Assembly (NCBI GenBank): GCA_039720395.1
Contig: CM077831.1
Span: forward strand, 4,878,003-4,942,002
Direction of reading: 5' to 3'
Origin: Liquidambar formosana
Taxonomy: Eukaryota; Streptophyta; Magnoliopsida; Saxifragales; Altingiaceae
Length of the DNA: 64,000 bases
Below, one piece after another: positions 1 to 14,035 of the stretch (positions are counted from its first letter, which is position 1; each line of letters opens with the position of its first letter). Below the pieces are notes generated by a model. It had not been told where the DNA came from, did not search any database, and worked only from the letters and a program-made list of their open reading frames with translations. Position numbers and translations under genes: made by a program.

Positions 1-1625
1 TCTAGGGTACATACTCCTCACATGTTAGTTTCTTGGAATACTTCCGTAGTTAAGTTAAGCCCATCATTCACACAGGTATGTTTCACCAAATATATACCTC
101 ACATGTTAGTTTCTTGGTATATACCAGCTTAGGCACCCCATGATATCTACATATGTGATAGTTTCAAGTAATGTCTTTAATATGGGTAGCTCCTACATGT
201 CTGCAGCCAGGTACCCACATTAAGGGACGTTAGATGATCCTATAATGATGGAAGGCAATGAAGAATCCATTCCCTAATGTATTCTCCATTTCCAACTTAA
301 TATTAAAAGAAAGGGGTTTTAAGGGTCTCATTAAATTAACTAATTTAACATACATCTCATGCATCTAAATATAAAAAGATGAACAGCATAATAATAATAA
401 TCCACTTATCGATATTAGTCCCTAAGAAGAGACATATAACGATCTATGGATTTGGAGCTATCACTATTAATCTCATTAAAAGCTCCCACTATGATGATTA
501 TGGACTTTGAGAGGATTCAATCCAAGCCAATAGATTGAATCCAAGGTCTAAGGTGGGTGTAGGTGATCGTAAAATAACACATTCGAAACATGCATGCTGT
601 CTTGAAACACTTCTCTAAGCTTTCAAGTCCTTCAATCTGCTCCCTTGGCTTGATGGTCTCCACCATTGGCTTGTTGGGCTCTATCATGCTCCTTTGGGTC
701 CACCATGCTTCTTAGTGCGCTCTCGATTACATAACATTTACATAATTTAAAGAAAGGGATACATAAGGGGAATGTGGGGTACATAAGAGAATGATAGAGA
801 GAGAGGGAGAGGGAAGGTGGCACGCAAACCCCAAATAAATTATATCACCTTAATAAAATTACAACTCTTGTAAATAATAACATCCCATTCATAAGACGGC
901 CAATCACAATTGGTTTAAAGGGTATAGTCCATAATCATCATCCAAACACATACATACAATCTCATTGCATAATGTAAAAAAACACTGTAAGCATTAAAAC
1001 ATATGGGCATTATGGTAATTCTCTTGAATGATTTACATTAATCTCATTAATGCATCCTAATCTTATTAGGTTTTAACAAAATATCCAGAATTAAATAAAG
1101 TCTTAACGTTTAAGACATTTCAGTTTCAATTAATCAAATTAATTTAAAACATGTAAAGTTTCCTAAAATAACTCTAATGTCCAATATTAGGGTTTCCTTA
1201 ATTAAACAAAACAATTTCATTTAATTAAGAATTTCCAGATTTTAATTTAATCCCTAATTGTGTTTTAAACCATTTAAAACATTATAAAATTAATCAATAT
1301 TAACTAAATAATTAATATAGGAATTAAATAAAATCAATAAAATGATGAATTAGTGTATTAGAGTTTCCTAAAACCCTAAACCCTAAATGCATAACCCTAA
1401 ACCCTAAATGCAAGCCCTAATCAATAAATGCCTTATGATTGGTCATTTAATGTCCAATCATTAAAGCCCTAGGTTCATATGGTATTTAATAAAAAGGGAT
1501 TAGGGTTTAATTAATGCCAAATAGGCTATTAATGACCCTTAATTAATTACACTAATTAGGGTTTCCAAAACCCTAACCCTTGACATCATTAATGGTATTT
1601 AATTATGCCCTAACAATTAATAACC

Positions 1626-1652
1626 ATGATTGGTCATTTAATGACCAATCAT
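1626..1652. repeat. 27-bp CCAAT palindrome in copia A leader
   Basis: A perfect inverted repeat with arms ATGATTGGTCATT and AATGACCAATCAT around one T. It puts two CCAAT boxes back to back. An imperfect second copy lies at 1435-1461. The same pair is found in elements B and C. Confidence 0.8.
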
Positions 1653-2749
1653 TAACTCTTAATTAAGGTAATTAATGTTCCACTTAGGGTTTTAATTAAT
1701 GCCATAATGAAATTAGGGTTTCATCATTAACTCAAAATTAGGGTTTCATCCTTAACTCTATGCAGCCGTCACTACCAGGGGGCTGCCTGAGCTTGGCTAG
1801 GCTGCCATGGCCACCAACGACTGTGGGAGGCCATGGAAAGCCATGGGAGAACATCCTAGGGGTGTGGGACAAGCCTCTGGACACGTGAGAAGTGGTGGAA
1901 GTGGATGCCATCATCAAGAACAATCAGGGTTTCCAAAACCCATTGCTGGAGCCATTGTTGCATACCTTGAAGGTCACAATAGCTTCTAAATCCTTATCAA
2001 TTCGACTCCTCCATTGAAACCAGCTTTTGTATCATGTCCCTACATGAAATACTAAGCTACTAGAAGAGGTTTGGATGATCAAATCATCACCAATTGTTCT
2101 AAACAATTAAAACAACAGTATACTGTCCATGGTCAGAAATTGATTTAAAACCCAGCAAGATGAATGAATTAGGCTACCAAACGAATTTTCCCAGTATCCT
2201 ACATGTCTTAGGAAACTAATGCAATTGGTTTCATGAAATTTGGAGTTCCCTAACTCAAGTTCTAATCAAAACTCCATTGATGACTTTTCTGCAAAGAAAA
2301 TCTGCTATGCTGTTCATGAAAAATTTTCAAACTTTTTGAATCTTTTTCCATCAAAACCTTTTTGAAACTTAAAAAAAAGCATATACACATGATATATAAT
2401 GATCCTAAAATAGATTTGCATCAAAAATACAGAAGCTTTGATTGAATTTAATTGCAAGAACCTCTGGGTTCTAAAACCCAGATTCGACCCTCTTCAGAAA
2501 ACCCAGTTTTCCTTTTTCTTCTTCTTCCAATTCAAACCCTATACAACCTTTGCATCAATGGTTACCCTTAACCATGATTTAGAAGAGGAGTAGAAGAAGA
2601 ATAGACCTAGGGTTCCAAACCCTAGGTTCGGCCAGAGAGAAGAACAATTATGCAGTAAAAATTCTCCAAATTTTTGAATCATTCAACTACGCCATAAATT
2701 CCAGCCCATATGTATTTTGTATTATACATAATCATGGCTCTAATACCGC

Positions 2750-4394
2750 TGTTGGGAATCCTACAAGAGGGAAAAATAGAAGTGCAGAATATAAAAATTT
2801 TCCCTTTGATTCCACAACCCATGAATCTAACTATGCATATACAAAATCAAACCCTAACTATGAAGAGGGTTAGAACACTTACAGAATTTTTGTCTTCTCC
2901 TTTTTGCTCCAAGCTTTGATTCTGGACAGCGGTGAATGAGCAGCCCAAGTGTGCTGCCTCCAACGGTATCCACACCTAGCTAGAGCTTCAAGTCCTTCCA
3001 CCTTTTCCTTGTTGTTGCTAGTGTAGGAAAAGAGAGGAGAGAGAGATAGGGAGGCTAGAAATTCTGGCCAGCCCCTTGGGATTTCAACTTGTGCTAATGA
3101 TAGTGTGACTTATATATAGTCCACACTAAGGGGGCCGGCCATAGGGGGAAACCCTATTAGGGTGTGATGCAATTTCTCTAAATTGCACAATAACCCCTAT
3201 AAATTATATCAAATATAAATAGGTCTCAAAGAACTATTCTTTATGCACTCATACCCTTTCTCTCATAGACTTTAAAGTTCATCTTGCATGATCAGTGTGT
3301 GACCCATTGGGTTCACATCATCAAGTAGTAGGAATAGCACGTGGTGTGCACAATGGAACTCTTTCCATTTAGGGTCTAATTGGAACTCTTTCCAATTCCC
3401 TAATTGATTATAACTCACTTATATCAATTGAGGCTTCTACTAACCATGAATAACACCTAGCATATGGTTCATGGTGTCGTCCTTAATGAAGTGAATATGT
3501 ATCTATCTAAGAACCCTTCTGTTATAGTTTATAGGTTACAATTACATCCTTCCATTTACACAATGTCTCCAATTGAACTAATAGGACATGGAAGTCTGTC
3601 AAGTCCCTAGTTAAATTACTTTATATTCATTCATAAATATCAACTCAATGATGAACTTATGGAAACTCCTTTCCATATTCACACTGCTATGGCCATGGAC
3701 TGAATGAGTTATATTATGAATGCTATATGAGACATTCTCTCTCTTTTTCCTGAGAGTAATGGATTCCTTGTCGATCACTCATATGCCTTCATACACATAG
3801 CAATAGGGCCAATGAACACCTTTACAGACCCTTGAATAGGATCTGTACTTAGTGTTATCAAACTTCTAAAGCTACATGCATAAGGTAACTGTGGTGTCTC
3901 AGGTCTAAGGATTACTTGTACCACTATAACATTGAGAAATTGATTGACAGGCAGGTTAAAACTCCATTCAGTTTATCTCAAATCTTTGGTCACATTCAGT
4001 GTACCTATTCTATTAATAGGCACCCACCTGTTGGTTGTAGTGTCTCCACACAAATAGCTTGAGACCAGCTATCCTCCTATAGAGTCAACCTAACAAGTGC
4101 TAGTCCTATGGTTCATTATTGTCCATCATAGTGAACCTTCAACTAGGAATGATTTAGGAGTTCAGTACAGAGATATATTTACAGTCTCATAATTACAACT
4201 CTTTGTAATTCAATATTCTCAACTCTAACTCCTTAGACATATTATGTAAATATAAATGATGCATACAAACATAATAGAATAAGCCCTTTTATTAAATCAA
4301 CAATAAATGTGACATACATAAATGAAATCAAATGATTGTTCCTTTATCCCTAAACAATCATCTCTATGATTGGCTCTAGGGCATAACTCTAACA
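2750..4394 (-). repeat. 5' LTR of copia element A
   Basis: This 1,645-bp LTR begins TGTTAGAG on the minus strand at 4394 and ends CCCAACA at 2750. It matches the 1,659-bp LTRs of element C throughout, with scattered substitutions and small gaps, so it is an older copy. The family is recognised by the start TGTTAGGATTATGCCCTAGA, which resembles the Angela/BARE LTR start. Confidence 0.88.
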
Positions 4395-6619
4395 CCTACG
4401 TACCATGCAACGAAATACATGGATCAAAGTCTACGTAGTTCGAATAGAATAAGGTTAAATCCTAATACAAACCTATGGTAAAAACCCTAGGTTTCCTTAT
4501 TTGAAAGAGAGTTGAATAAACTAGTTTGAATTTGGAAAGAAATCCACAAGATGGAAACTTTAATAAAAACCAGAATTTTATTTAACAAGGAAACCTCTAA
4601 TTATACCATAAACTCATATTAGGCAATAACCCTAAAGAGGGAGAAGATAAAAAGTTAAGGAAGGGAGGTGAATTGGGGCACCTTCACACCCGCTTACCTG
4701 AGCGCAATTGCTCCAAGCATTAGCCATTTCAAGCATTGGTAGCCCTATTTGCAATAGGAAAATTACTACACCTATTTGCACCCTTACACGTGCTCAAAAC
4801 CATGCAAAAACACTAACATGCAAATCTGGACAGAATAGTAGTAAGGCCTAAAATCATCCACTAAACATGCCAATAACAAAAACAGCAAACTTTCATAAGC
4901 CCTAATGTAATCCTAGAACCATATCATGCATAAAAACCCTAGAATGAACTATCATGCATGCAAAAATATCATATTTACTCCATATGTAAAACATATATTG
5001 CAATTATGAAGAAAAACCAATAACAAATCCTAAACTAACATGCTGTATGAAACTAACCTAAAACAAGGACATTAAAAGCCTAAACTCACAAATATGCTTA
5101 AAAACAAACAAAATAAACTCTAAACATGCTAAAACCAAACTAAATAGAACCTAAATCATGCATATTAACTAACTAAAGCAATATAACATGATGAAAATTC
5201 TAACTCTAACATGCAATGATGCTATTCTAAAACAAGGACAATAGGAGCACAAGAATCACAACTATGCTTAAAAACATATAGGACAGCCTTAAAGCATGCT
5301 AAACTTATGATAAACAGTAAGTATTTCATGTATATCAACTAGCTAAAGTGTTAATACATGATAAAAAAGCTACCTTTAACATGCAATAGGCCTACTCTAT
5401 ATAAAAACCCATATTCAGCATAAAGAAGGAGTGAGGTTACCTTAGGGAAGCTTCCTTGCTGCTGTAGAGACTCTCCTCTTCCTCTTATGGATGACTTGAA
5501 CCAATGTTCTCCAAGGCTACAGCAAGAACTCCAACTCTCCTTCAAGTCCCTCTCTCTTATTCTCTCTCAAACACTTAGGCTTTTAGGCATAAAGTGGCTC
5601 CCCTTATGCTGAAGCATAGGGGGTATTTATAGACTTCAACTAGGATTAACCAATTGCTAGGATTAAAACTCTAAGAATTAATCCAAGGGCTATTAGAGAT
5701 CCCCTTGGGGCTTAAGTAACTCAGAAGTTACCAAAAATTAGAAGGAAACTCATCCAAAAGAGCCCAAATACGTCAAAATAGGTAAGAGTCCGCTTCAGCA
5801 AGGAAGCATAGAGCAAATAGGAAAGTGCTCTCGGGTGACCACCAAGGCTTGGGCAGCTAGCCACCTAGGCCCAGGCGGCTAGCCGCCCGGGGCTGGGTGG
5901 TCACCCGAGCCCACTTCTAATTTTTCCCCTATTTTGTCTCCTAATTCTTCTAGAAGTGTTTCAGGGGGCAAATTAAGTCCGATTTTGATGAAACGAAAGC
6001 CAAAACGACAGTGTTTCGATGAGGAATACATTTTTGAATATTTTAGGGTGAAAACCACTAACCATGGGGGCATGGTTAGGTTTGACAAAAGCGGTTAACT
6101 GTTATGCTCTACCTTCGCTAAGCATAGGTATACACATAGGATCAAACCAAATGTTTTCCATATCAAAATTAAACTTTATAAAACACTTTTGGGGATAAAA
6201 TGATGACTAATTAAAGTCAATTTGAAAAGATTTGGTTGGTAATTATGAGTCAATTTAAGCTGAACCAAAGAAGGGTCAATTAACCAACTTGAACTACATC
6301 GAGCCATTTTAATCCTGAGCCATTGATTCATCAAATTGACACTAGAAATACCTCCTATGCATCTATATGAACTCCAATTGACAATTTGGAGATCATTTTA
6401 AGGTCAAATGAAAAGTTTGAGACTTAAAAGACGATTATGCCCCTTAAGTCACAAAAGCTCTTATTATCCCTCAAGATCAACTCCGAATTGAACCAAAATT
6501 CATATCCATTGTCCTTGTGACTCTAGAAAACTAATGCAAATGACTAGACTCAAAAACAAGACAAAACCATGCATGAAATGATGAGCCCTAGTATGGTGGT
6601 GCAAAAATGGGGTGTGACA
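4395..6619 (-). mobile_element. Tat-type gypsy LTR fragment X
   Basis: On the minus strand it begins with TGTCACACCCCATTTTTGCA at 6619 and runs through the U3 palindrome (5830-5909) and a TATA box (TATAAATA, plus 5624-5631) to the conserved tract just after TACGTAGG. It stops at 4395, where copia A begins. To the right it abuts copia B leader directly, without a polypurine tract, so it is the outer end of a 5' LTR or a solo LTR. About 2.2 kb of the expected 2.7 kb is present. Confidence 0.85.
5830..5909. promoter_or_regulatory. GC-rich palindromic module, LTR X
   Basis: Outer arms CTCGGGTGACCACC and GGTGGTCACCCGAG enclose copies of the GGC(G/A)GCTAGCC core. It lies about 200 bp upstream of the LTR TATA box on the minus strand. 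It stands out from the AT-rich surroundings. Confidence 0.75.
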
Positions 6620-7505
6620 CATAACATTTACATAATATATAGAAAGGGATACATAAGGGGAATGTGGGGTACATAAGAGAATGATAGAGAGAGAAGGAAG
6701 GTGGCATGCAAGCCCTAAATAATTAATTACATCACCACAATAAAATTACAACTCTTGAAAAATTATTACAACCCATTCATAAGACGGCCAGTCACAATTG
6801 GTTTAAGGGGTATAGTCCATAATCATCATCCAATCACAAACATACAATCACATTGCATAAAGTAATGAAAAACTGTAAGCATTAAAATATATGGGCATTA
6901 TGGTAATTCTCTTGAATGATTTACATTAATCTTATTAATACATCCTAATCTCATTAGGTCTTACAAAATTTCTAGAATTTAATTAAGTCTTAACATTTAA
7001 GACATTTAGTTTCAATTAGTCAAATTAATTGAAACATATAAAGTTTCCTAAAATAACTCTAATATCCAATATTAGGGTTTCCTTAATTAAACAAAACAAT
7101 TTCATTTAATTAAGAATTTCCAGATTTTAATTTAATCCCTAATTTTGTTTTAAACCATTTAAAACATTATAAAATTAATCAATATTAATTAAATAATTAA
7201 TTTAGGAATTAAATAAAATCAATTAAATGATGAATTTGTGCATTAGGGTTTCCTAAAACCCTAAACCTTAAATGCATAACCCTAAACCCTAAATGCAAGC
7301 CCAAACATTAAATACCCGATAATTGGTCATTTAATGACCAATCATTCAAACCCTAGGTTAATAGGTTTCAATGATTAGGATTAAGGTTTAATTAATGCCA
7401 ATTAGGGTATTAATTACTCTTAATTCATTACACTAATTAGGGTTTCCAAAACCCTAACCCTAGACATCATTAATGGTATTAATTATGCCCTAACAATTAA
7501 TAACC

Positions 7506-7532
7506 ATGATTGGTCATTTAATGACCAATCAT
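7506..7532. repeat. 27-bp CCAAT palindrome in copia B leader
   Basis: Identical to the palindrome at 1626-1652 of element A, with arms ATGATTGGTCATT and AATGACCAATCAT. A second, slightly imperfect copy is at 7319-7345. Confidence 0.8.
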
Positions 7533-9039
7533 TAACTCTTTAATGAAGGTAATTAATAGTTCAATTAGGGTTTTAATTAATGCCATAATGAAATTAGGGT
7601 TTCATCATTAACTCAAAATTAGGGTTTCATCATTAACCCTGTGCAGCTGCCACTACCAAGGGGCTGCCTGAGCTTGGCTAGGCTGCCATGGCCACCAACA
7701 ACAGTGGGAGGCCATGGTGAGCCATGGGAGAACATCCTAGGGGTGTGTGCCAGGCCTCTGGACAAGTGAGAAGTGGCCCAAGTGGCTGCCTTCATCAAAA
7801 TCAATTAGGGTTTCCAAAACCCATTGCTGGCGCCATTGTTGCAGACCTTCAAGGTCACAATTGCTTCTAAAACCTTATCAATTCGACTCCTCCATTGAAA
7901 CTAGATTTTGTATCATGTCCCTACATGAAATACTAAGCTAATATAAGAGGTTTGGATGATCAGATCATCACCAATTGTTCTAAACAATTAAAACAACAGT
8001 AGGCTGCCTATAATTTGACAGCATACTGTTCATGGTCAGAAATTGATTTAAAACCCAGCAAGATGATTAAGTCAGGCTACCAAACAAATTTTCCCAGTAT
8101 CCTACATGTCTTAGGAAACTAATGCAATTGGTTTCATGCAATTTGGAGTTCCCTAACTCAAGTTCTAATCAAAACTCCATTGATGACTTTTCTGCAGAAA
8201 AATTCTGCTATGCTGTTCATGAAAAATTTTCAAACTTTTTGAATCTTTTTCCATCAAATCCTTTTTGAAACTTAAAGAAAATCATACACACATGATATAT
8301 AATAATCCTACAATGGATTTCCATCATAAATACAGAAGCTTTAATTAAAATTAATTGCAAGAACCTCTGGGTTCTAAAACCCAGATTCAACCTCCATGGT
8401 GTTCTTCTCCTTCTTCCTTCTGTTCTAGCATCTTAATCCAATTATTATGCATCTAAATGCTTGGAAACCCTTCCCTACCATGTCTAGAACATAACCCAAG
8501 TGGTAGCAACCACTGCCATGCCTTTGATCTCCATCAAAAACTCAAAGTTGTGGCTATTTCATCATTCTCGAGCAAAACTGTCTTTCTAGACAGCCTATAG
8601 TAAAAAATTCATAACTTTCACTACAGAACTCGGATTGATGCACTGTTTGTTGGGTTGGAAAGCTAATTTGAAGAGCTTTCTAACCATATATGGCTCAAAA
8701 ATTATGGAGAAGAACTCTGATTTTGGCATGCAAAACAAGATGATGGTTTTTCATGGCTACCATGAAAACTGTTCATAACAGTTTTATAAAACCCTAGTTT
8801 CCTTATTCTTCTTCCCCAAACTCAAACCCTATGCAACCTATTGCATCCATGGCTACACTTAACCATCAATTAGAAGAGGAGTAGAAGAGAATTGACCTAG
8901 GGTTCAAAACCCTAGGTTCAGCCATGGAGGAAAACCAATTATGCAGAAAAATTTTCCAGATTTTTGAATCATTCAACTACACCATAATTACCAGCCCATA
9001 TGTATTTTGTATTATGCATAATCATGGCTTTGATACCAC

Positions 9040-10697
9040 TGTTGGGAATTGAACAAGAGGAAAAATAGAAGTCCGGAATATAAAAATTTTTCCTACGATT
9101 CCCAATCCCATGAATCTAACTATGCATAACACAAAATCAAACCCTAACTACGAAGAGGGTTAGAACACTTACAGTTTGAATGTCTTCTCCTTTTTGCTCC
9201 AAGCTTTGAATCCGGATAGTGGTGAATGAGCAGCCCAAGTGTGCTACCTCCAACGGTATCCACACCTAGCTAGAGCTTCAAGCCTTTTCTTTCTTCTTCC
9301 TTGTTGTTGCTAGAGGTGGAGAAGAGAGAGAGAGAGAAGAGAGCCTCCAACTCTTTGGATGGCTAGGGTTGGGAGTGTGCAAGCATTATGCCATGTCACA
9401 CATAAGTGTGACTTATATATGCAGCCCACTATAGGGGGCTAGCCATAGAGAAGAAACCTTAATAGGGTTATGTGTAATTACACTTAATTACACATTAACC
9501 CCTATTATTTGTATCAAATACAAATAGGCCTATAAAGAACTATTCTTTATTCACTAAAACCCTTTCTCTCATAGACTTTAAAGCCCTTCTTGCATGATCA
9601 GTGTGTGACCCATTGGGCTCACATCATCAAGTAGTAGGAATAGCACAAGGTGTGCAAAATGGAACTCTTTCCATTTAGGGTCTAATTGGAACTCCTTCCA
9701 ATTCCTTAATTGATTATAACTCACTTATATCCATTAGGGCTTCTACTAACCATGAATAACACCTAGCATATGGTTCATGGTGTTGTCCTTAATGAGGTGA
9801 ATAAGTATCTAACAAAGAACCCTTCTGTTATAGTTTATAGGTTACAATTAAATCCTTCCATATACACAATGTCTCCAATTGAACCAATAGGACATGGAAG
9901 TCTGTCAAGTCCCTAGTTCAATTACTTTATACTCATTCACAGATATCAACTCAGTGATGAACTCATGAAACTCTTTTCATATTCATCCTACCATGGCTAT
10001 GGTTTTAATGAGTTATATTATGAATGCTATATGAGACATTCTCTTTCTTTTTCCTGAGAGTGATGGATCCCTTGTTGATCACTCACATGCCTTCATACAC
10101 ATAGCAGTAGGGCCAATGAACACCTTTGCAGACCCCTGAATAGGATCTGCACTTAGTATTATCAAACTTCTAAAGCTACATGCATAAGACAACTATGGTG
10201 CCTCAGGTCTAAGGATTACTTGTACCACTATAACAATGAGAAACTGATTGACAGGCAGGATAAAACTCCATTCAATTTATCTCATATCTTTGGTTACATT
10301 CAGTGTACCTATTCTAGTAATAGGCACCCACTTGTTGGTTGTAGTGTCTCCACACAAATAACTTGAGACTAGCTATCCTCCTATAGAGTCAACCTAACAA
10401 GTGCTAGTCCTATGGTTCATTACTGTCCATCATAGTGAACCTTCAACTAGGAATGCTTTAGGAGTTTAGTACGGAGATATATCTACAGTCTCAAAATCAC
10501 AAGTCTTTGTAATTCCATATTCTCAACTCTAACTCCATGGACATATTATGTAAATATAAATGATGCATATAAACATAATAGAATAAGCCCTTTTATTAAA
10601 TCAATAATAAATGTGACATACATAAATGAAATCAAATGATTATTCATAATCCCTAAACAATCATCTCTATGATTGGCTCTAGGGCATAATCCTAACA
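9040..10697 (-). repeat. 5' LTR of copia element B
   Basis: A 1,658-bp LTR running TGTTAGGATTATGCCC (minus, from 10697) to CCCAACA (9040). It is directly followed on the minus strand by the Met-tRNA primer site. The flank at 10698-10702 is CCACA; the matching duplication would be off the left edge. Confidence 0.88.
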
Positions 10698-13600
10698 CCA
10701 CAACCTTCAGGAACTTAGCTTCTATTTGCTTGATCACCTCTTCTTTTATCTTCAATGCCCACTCAGGCTTCATTCTCCTTAACTTCTGCTTAACAGGCTT
10801 CATGTCAGGGTTGGTCGGAATGTGATGCTGCACTACGTCTATGTCTACTTCGGGCATATCTTCATAAGACCAGGCGAATGCTTCTAGATTTTCTCTCAAC
10901 AACTGAACCAATTGTTCTTTCTCAAAAAGGGAAAGTATTGTACCAATTTTAATTATTTTTGGCAATTTATTCATCCCTAGATTAATTGATTCTAGTTCTT
11001 CTGTAATTGGTTATGCTATCCCTTTATTCCTTTGTTCAACGAGCTCAGGAGCGACATCAGCGTCTCTAGGGTCTATTTCCATGCCACACACATTAAGAGA
11101 CAAAAAGGCGCAAAGACAATGGATATAATCTCTGCGAGAAAATAAAGAAAGTACCAATTACTAATTGAAGACTCCGAAATAACAAAACAACTCTTACGAC
11201 AACTCTAAATAACCCCAAAAATGAAACACTTAAACAAAGATAGATTGTTTGCTGACTCAAGACTCAAAAGAAAACCTACATATCCTTTACTAGCTTAGAC
11301 TCCTCTTTATTTGGAATAAAAACAGGGGATCCTTCGTTGTACCAATTCTGAAGTGGCTCGCTGACTGTTTGGAATGTTGGCACTGGAACTTCTTCACAAT
11401 CTTCGATGACTAGCACACATTCTGAAAACAATCGACCCATAACCTCTGAATCCATGATGTCTGCCCAATCCTCTTCTGCTCTGTCGCTATCTATTGCAGA
11501 ATCCTCAACCATGGTTGCTGTGATCGAATACCACTCAATCTCAAAGAAAATCTCAAATCCTGAGACTCTAGCTCTGATAGACTTTACATAAGTAGGTTCT
11601 GGAAAACCACAATACGGGAAATCTTCTCCTTCTTTTATGAAACACCCATTCAAGGTTGGCTTGTAAGGCTTAAGTGGATGGATAACAGTGTGCCCATGTG
11701 CTTTAGCAATTTCTTTATCTTTTCTCAGTCGCGCTCGTTCCTTGTAAACTGCTTGTGTTGGCTTATATCCCAAGCCAAAGGTATGCAAGGTCGATTAGTG
11801 CTTAATTGGCTCTGAAATTCCTCGATGCCTTGGTCCCATTCCCATACCAGGAAAGAAACCCATGATCTTCATGATCTCGGTAATACGCAAGTTCCCATAT
11901 GGTGAAAATTCTAGTGTGATAAGTTCTCTACCCGCGGGTGCTGAGTTGATAACCTACACATATTCAAATCCTGACAATGGCATATCTTAAGGATCATGCT
12001 TAATCTCATAAATGGGGATTCTTGACATTTGACTATCAGCAAGTTCATAGTCTCCTTGTAGGGTTACAATAGATCCTTTGTAAGGGAACTTAACTTTTTG
12101 GTGTAAAGACGATGGGATGGCCCCATTTGGATGGATCCATGGTCGGCCTAGCAAGAGATTGAAATAGGCAGGAACATCAAGAACTTGGAATTCAACTTCA
12201 ACTTCTGCCAGTCCTATGATTAACGGTAAGGTCACCATACCAATCACTTTTCTTCTTGTGTTGTCATATGCTCTCACTAATTGCCTAGATGGCACAAAAT
12301 CTGTAGGTCCCAGCCCGAGAGATGTAGCAGTACGAAGTGGACAAACATTTAAAGTGGAACCGTTGTCAATAAGAACAGTGGGAACCCGTTTCCCTAGGGT
12401 ATCAACAGTTATGTTCAAAGCTTGCACATGATCTCTCCTTCCCTTTGGTAAGTCAGCCTCCGTGAAGATTATAGTAGCTGCTTTCTCAACAGGGGTTATA
12501 AGACTCACCAATCCCTCCGGTGAAGTATCGATGGGTACTTAGACATGGTTCAAGAGCTTAAGCATAGTCTGACGGTGCTTGAGAGAAACCATAAGCAATC
12601 CCCATATGGTAATGTTGGCTTGATTCTTTTTCAATTACTTTAGGACTTTATCCTCTTCATCGTAGATTTTAAGTCTTTGCCCCTTCTCTAGTGCTTCCAC
12701 CAGATTTTCATTCTCAAGGTAGGATGGTTTGAAATGACGACTTCTCCTAGTCAAGTGATCAACTTCTTCAAAGTCTGCCCATAGATCATTTACTTTATTG
12801 TTACAAGATTCTCCCATGATATCCCCCCATTCAAGCATATCTACCTCTGGCATTAGAGATTTTTTTGTCGACCGTTCCTCTTTCACCAATTTTCCCCATC
12901 TGGTTGGGTGGACTGGGGATTTCTCTATTGGTTGTTCATCTTCCCATGGATTTCCCCATCCCGTTGCACAAATAGGAATTGTTATTGGAGGCGGTGGAGT
13001 GTGGAGAACATAGAAGTCAAACTTCCTAGATGGTTTCCCCAATAAATCCACGTCGAAATCTCCAACATCATATCTTTCCTTCAACTATTGCTGAAATGAC
13101 TTTCGAGGCTTACTCGGTTTCTTTGGCATTTCCTTTTCAACAACCTTTTCTTTCCCCATAGGCTACTCCTCAGGATTTGCCCACTCTAACATATCGATCT
13201 CTTGCATGTTTTCCTCACGTAGGGTGGGTAACAATGTAGACACTTCACATGGATTTGACTGTGGAACTATCAGAACTCCCTCATCAATTAAGTCTTGGAC
13301 CACTTTCTTTAACAAGGTGAAATCCTTGGTATCATGGCTAGATTTTCTATGGTATAGGCAAAAGGATGGGTCAGGGATAAGTGAAGGCTTGGGTGGAAGG
13401 GGAGTGATAAGGCATCTTTTCTTGCAATAGTGAAATACTTTTGTGAGACTCATAGGAAAAGTGGTGTAATAACGGACGGGTCGAGGTGGATGGGGTGAAT
13501 TATCTTCTATTGCATTGACATTAGAAGTATGGGATTAGTTATGAGATGGAAAAGGATTTTGAGTGACATTGGGATAGTTAGGAGGGGTAGGTGGGCCTAT

Positions 13601-14035
13601 AATCTTCTTGTCAATGAGGTCTTGTATTTCATGTCTAAGACGAACACAACGGTCCATTCTATGACCTTTAGATTGATGGAAACTGCAGTACTCATTCTCA
13701 TTGTACCACCTAGGTAATGGATTTGGAGTAGGTGTTGGGTCTAGAGGTTTGAGGATGCCCATTACTTTCAATCTTTCATAAACCTTGTCTAGTGGTGCAT
13801 ATAAATCAGAGAACTGACGAGGAGTAGAACCGTTGCTAATGTTCCATGGCTGTTGTGGAGTAATTGCATTCACTTCAGCAGGTGCCTTTCTATTGTTCCC
13901 TACCCGACGAAACCTCGAGGGATCTTCAACCTTTATGGTGCCATTGGTTATTTCATCTTCAATATGTGTCCCAGAGCTAATCAGAGCCTTGAAAGTGGGG
14001 AAGTGATGAGCGAACAAGTGCTTGTGATATATAGG
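10698..14035 (-). pseudogene. Decayed Tat gag-pro-RT fragment (element 0)
   Basis: On the minus strand, from right to left, are gag C-terminal sequence (from 14030; YHKHLFAHHFPTFKALI, then a CX2HX4HX4C knuckle near 13650), a second knuckle region (13163-13453), the protease (11987-12511, with IDNGS in place of the usual DTG/DSG), a linker (11276-11788) and the first part of RT (10698-10974). It aligns with gag-pro-RT of element 3 but is broken into separate frames by stops and shifts. The gag end is cut by LTR Y at 14036 and the RT end by copia B at 10697. The short reading frame reaching 14077 takes its first residues from the Y LTR and is not genuine there. Confidence 0.88.
11132..11279 (-). 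other. Predicted pro-RT intron of element 0
   Basis: The 5' site GTAGGT (minus, from 11279) and 3' site TTCTCGCAG (ending 11132) define a 148-bp intron. It starts after two bases of a codon, so splicing joins protease and RT in frame. Element 3 has the same donor, phase and position (51800-51979). Ogre-type elements are known to have an intron here. Confidence 0.65.

Larger units (their letters stand above)
1..4394 (-). mobile_element. Angela-like Ty1/copia element A, 5' part
   Basis: On the minus strand this is the 5' end of a copia LTR element that runs off the left edge. The 5' LTR is 2750-4394. A variant of the initiator-Met tRNA primer site (GGTATTAGAGCC) lies at 2736-2747. Positions 1-2749 are non-coding leader matching the start of the complete copy C internal region (21758-24930). 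The element sits inside a Tat LTR, which breaks off in mid-LTR at 4395. Its other end, and so its target-site duplication, lies outside the window. I see no gag or pol frame here. Confidence 0.85.
6620..10697 (-). mobile_element. Angela-like Ty1/copia element B, 5' part
   Basis: A minus-strand copia element with 5' LTR 9040-10697, primer site 9026-9038 (complement TGGTATCAAAGCC) and leader 6620-9039. The leader matches element A to about position 733 of A, where Tat LTR X begins at 6619; X is therefore inserted in B. On the right the LTR abuts minus-strand Tat RT sequence at 10698, so B is itself inserted in element 0. The rest of B lies beyond the left edge. No long coding frame is present. 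Confidence 0.85.

Noticed and set aside
1371..1412. CCCTAAA repeats as a possible telomere
   Set aside because: Only a few copies, at the same place in three copia leaders (also near 7255 and 23505); an interstitial motif, not a chromosome end.
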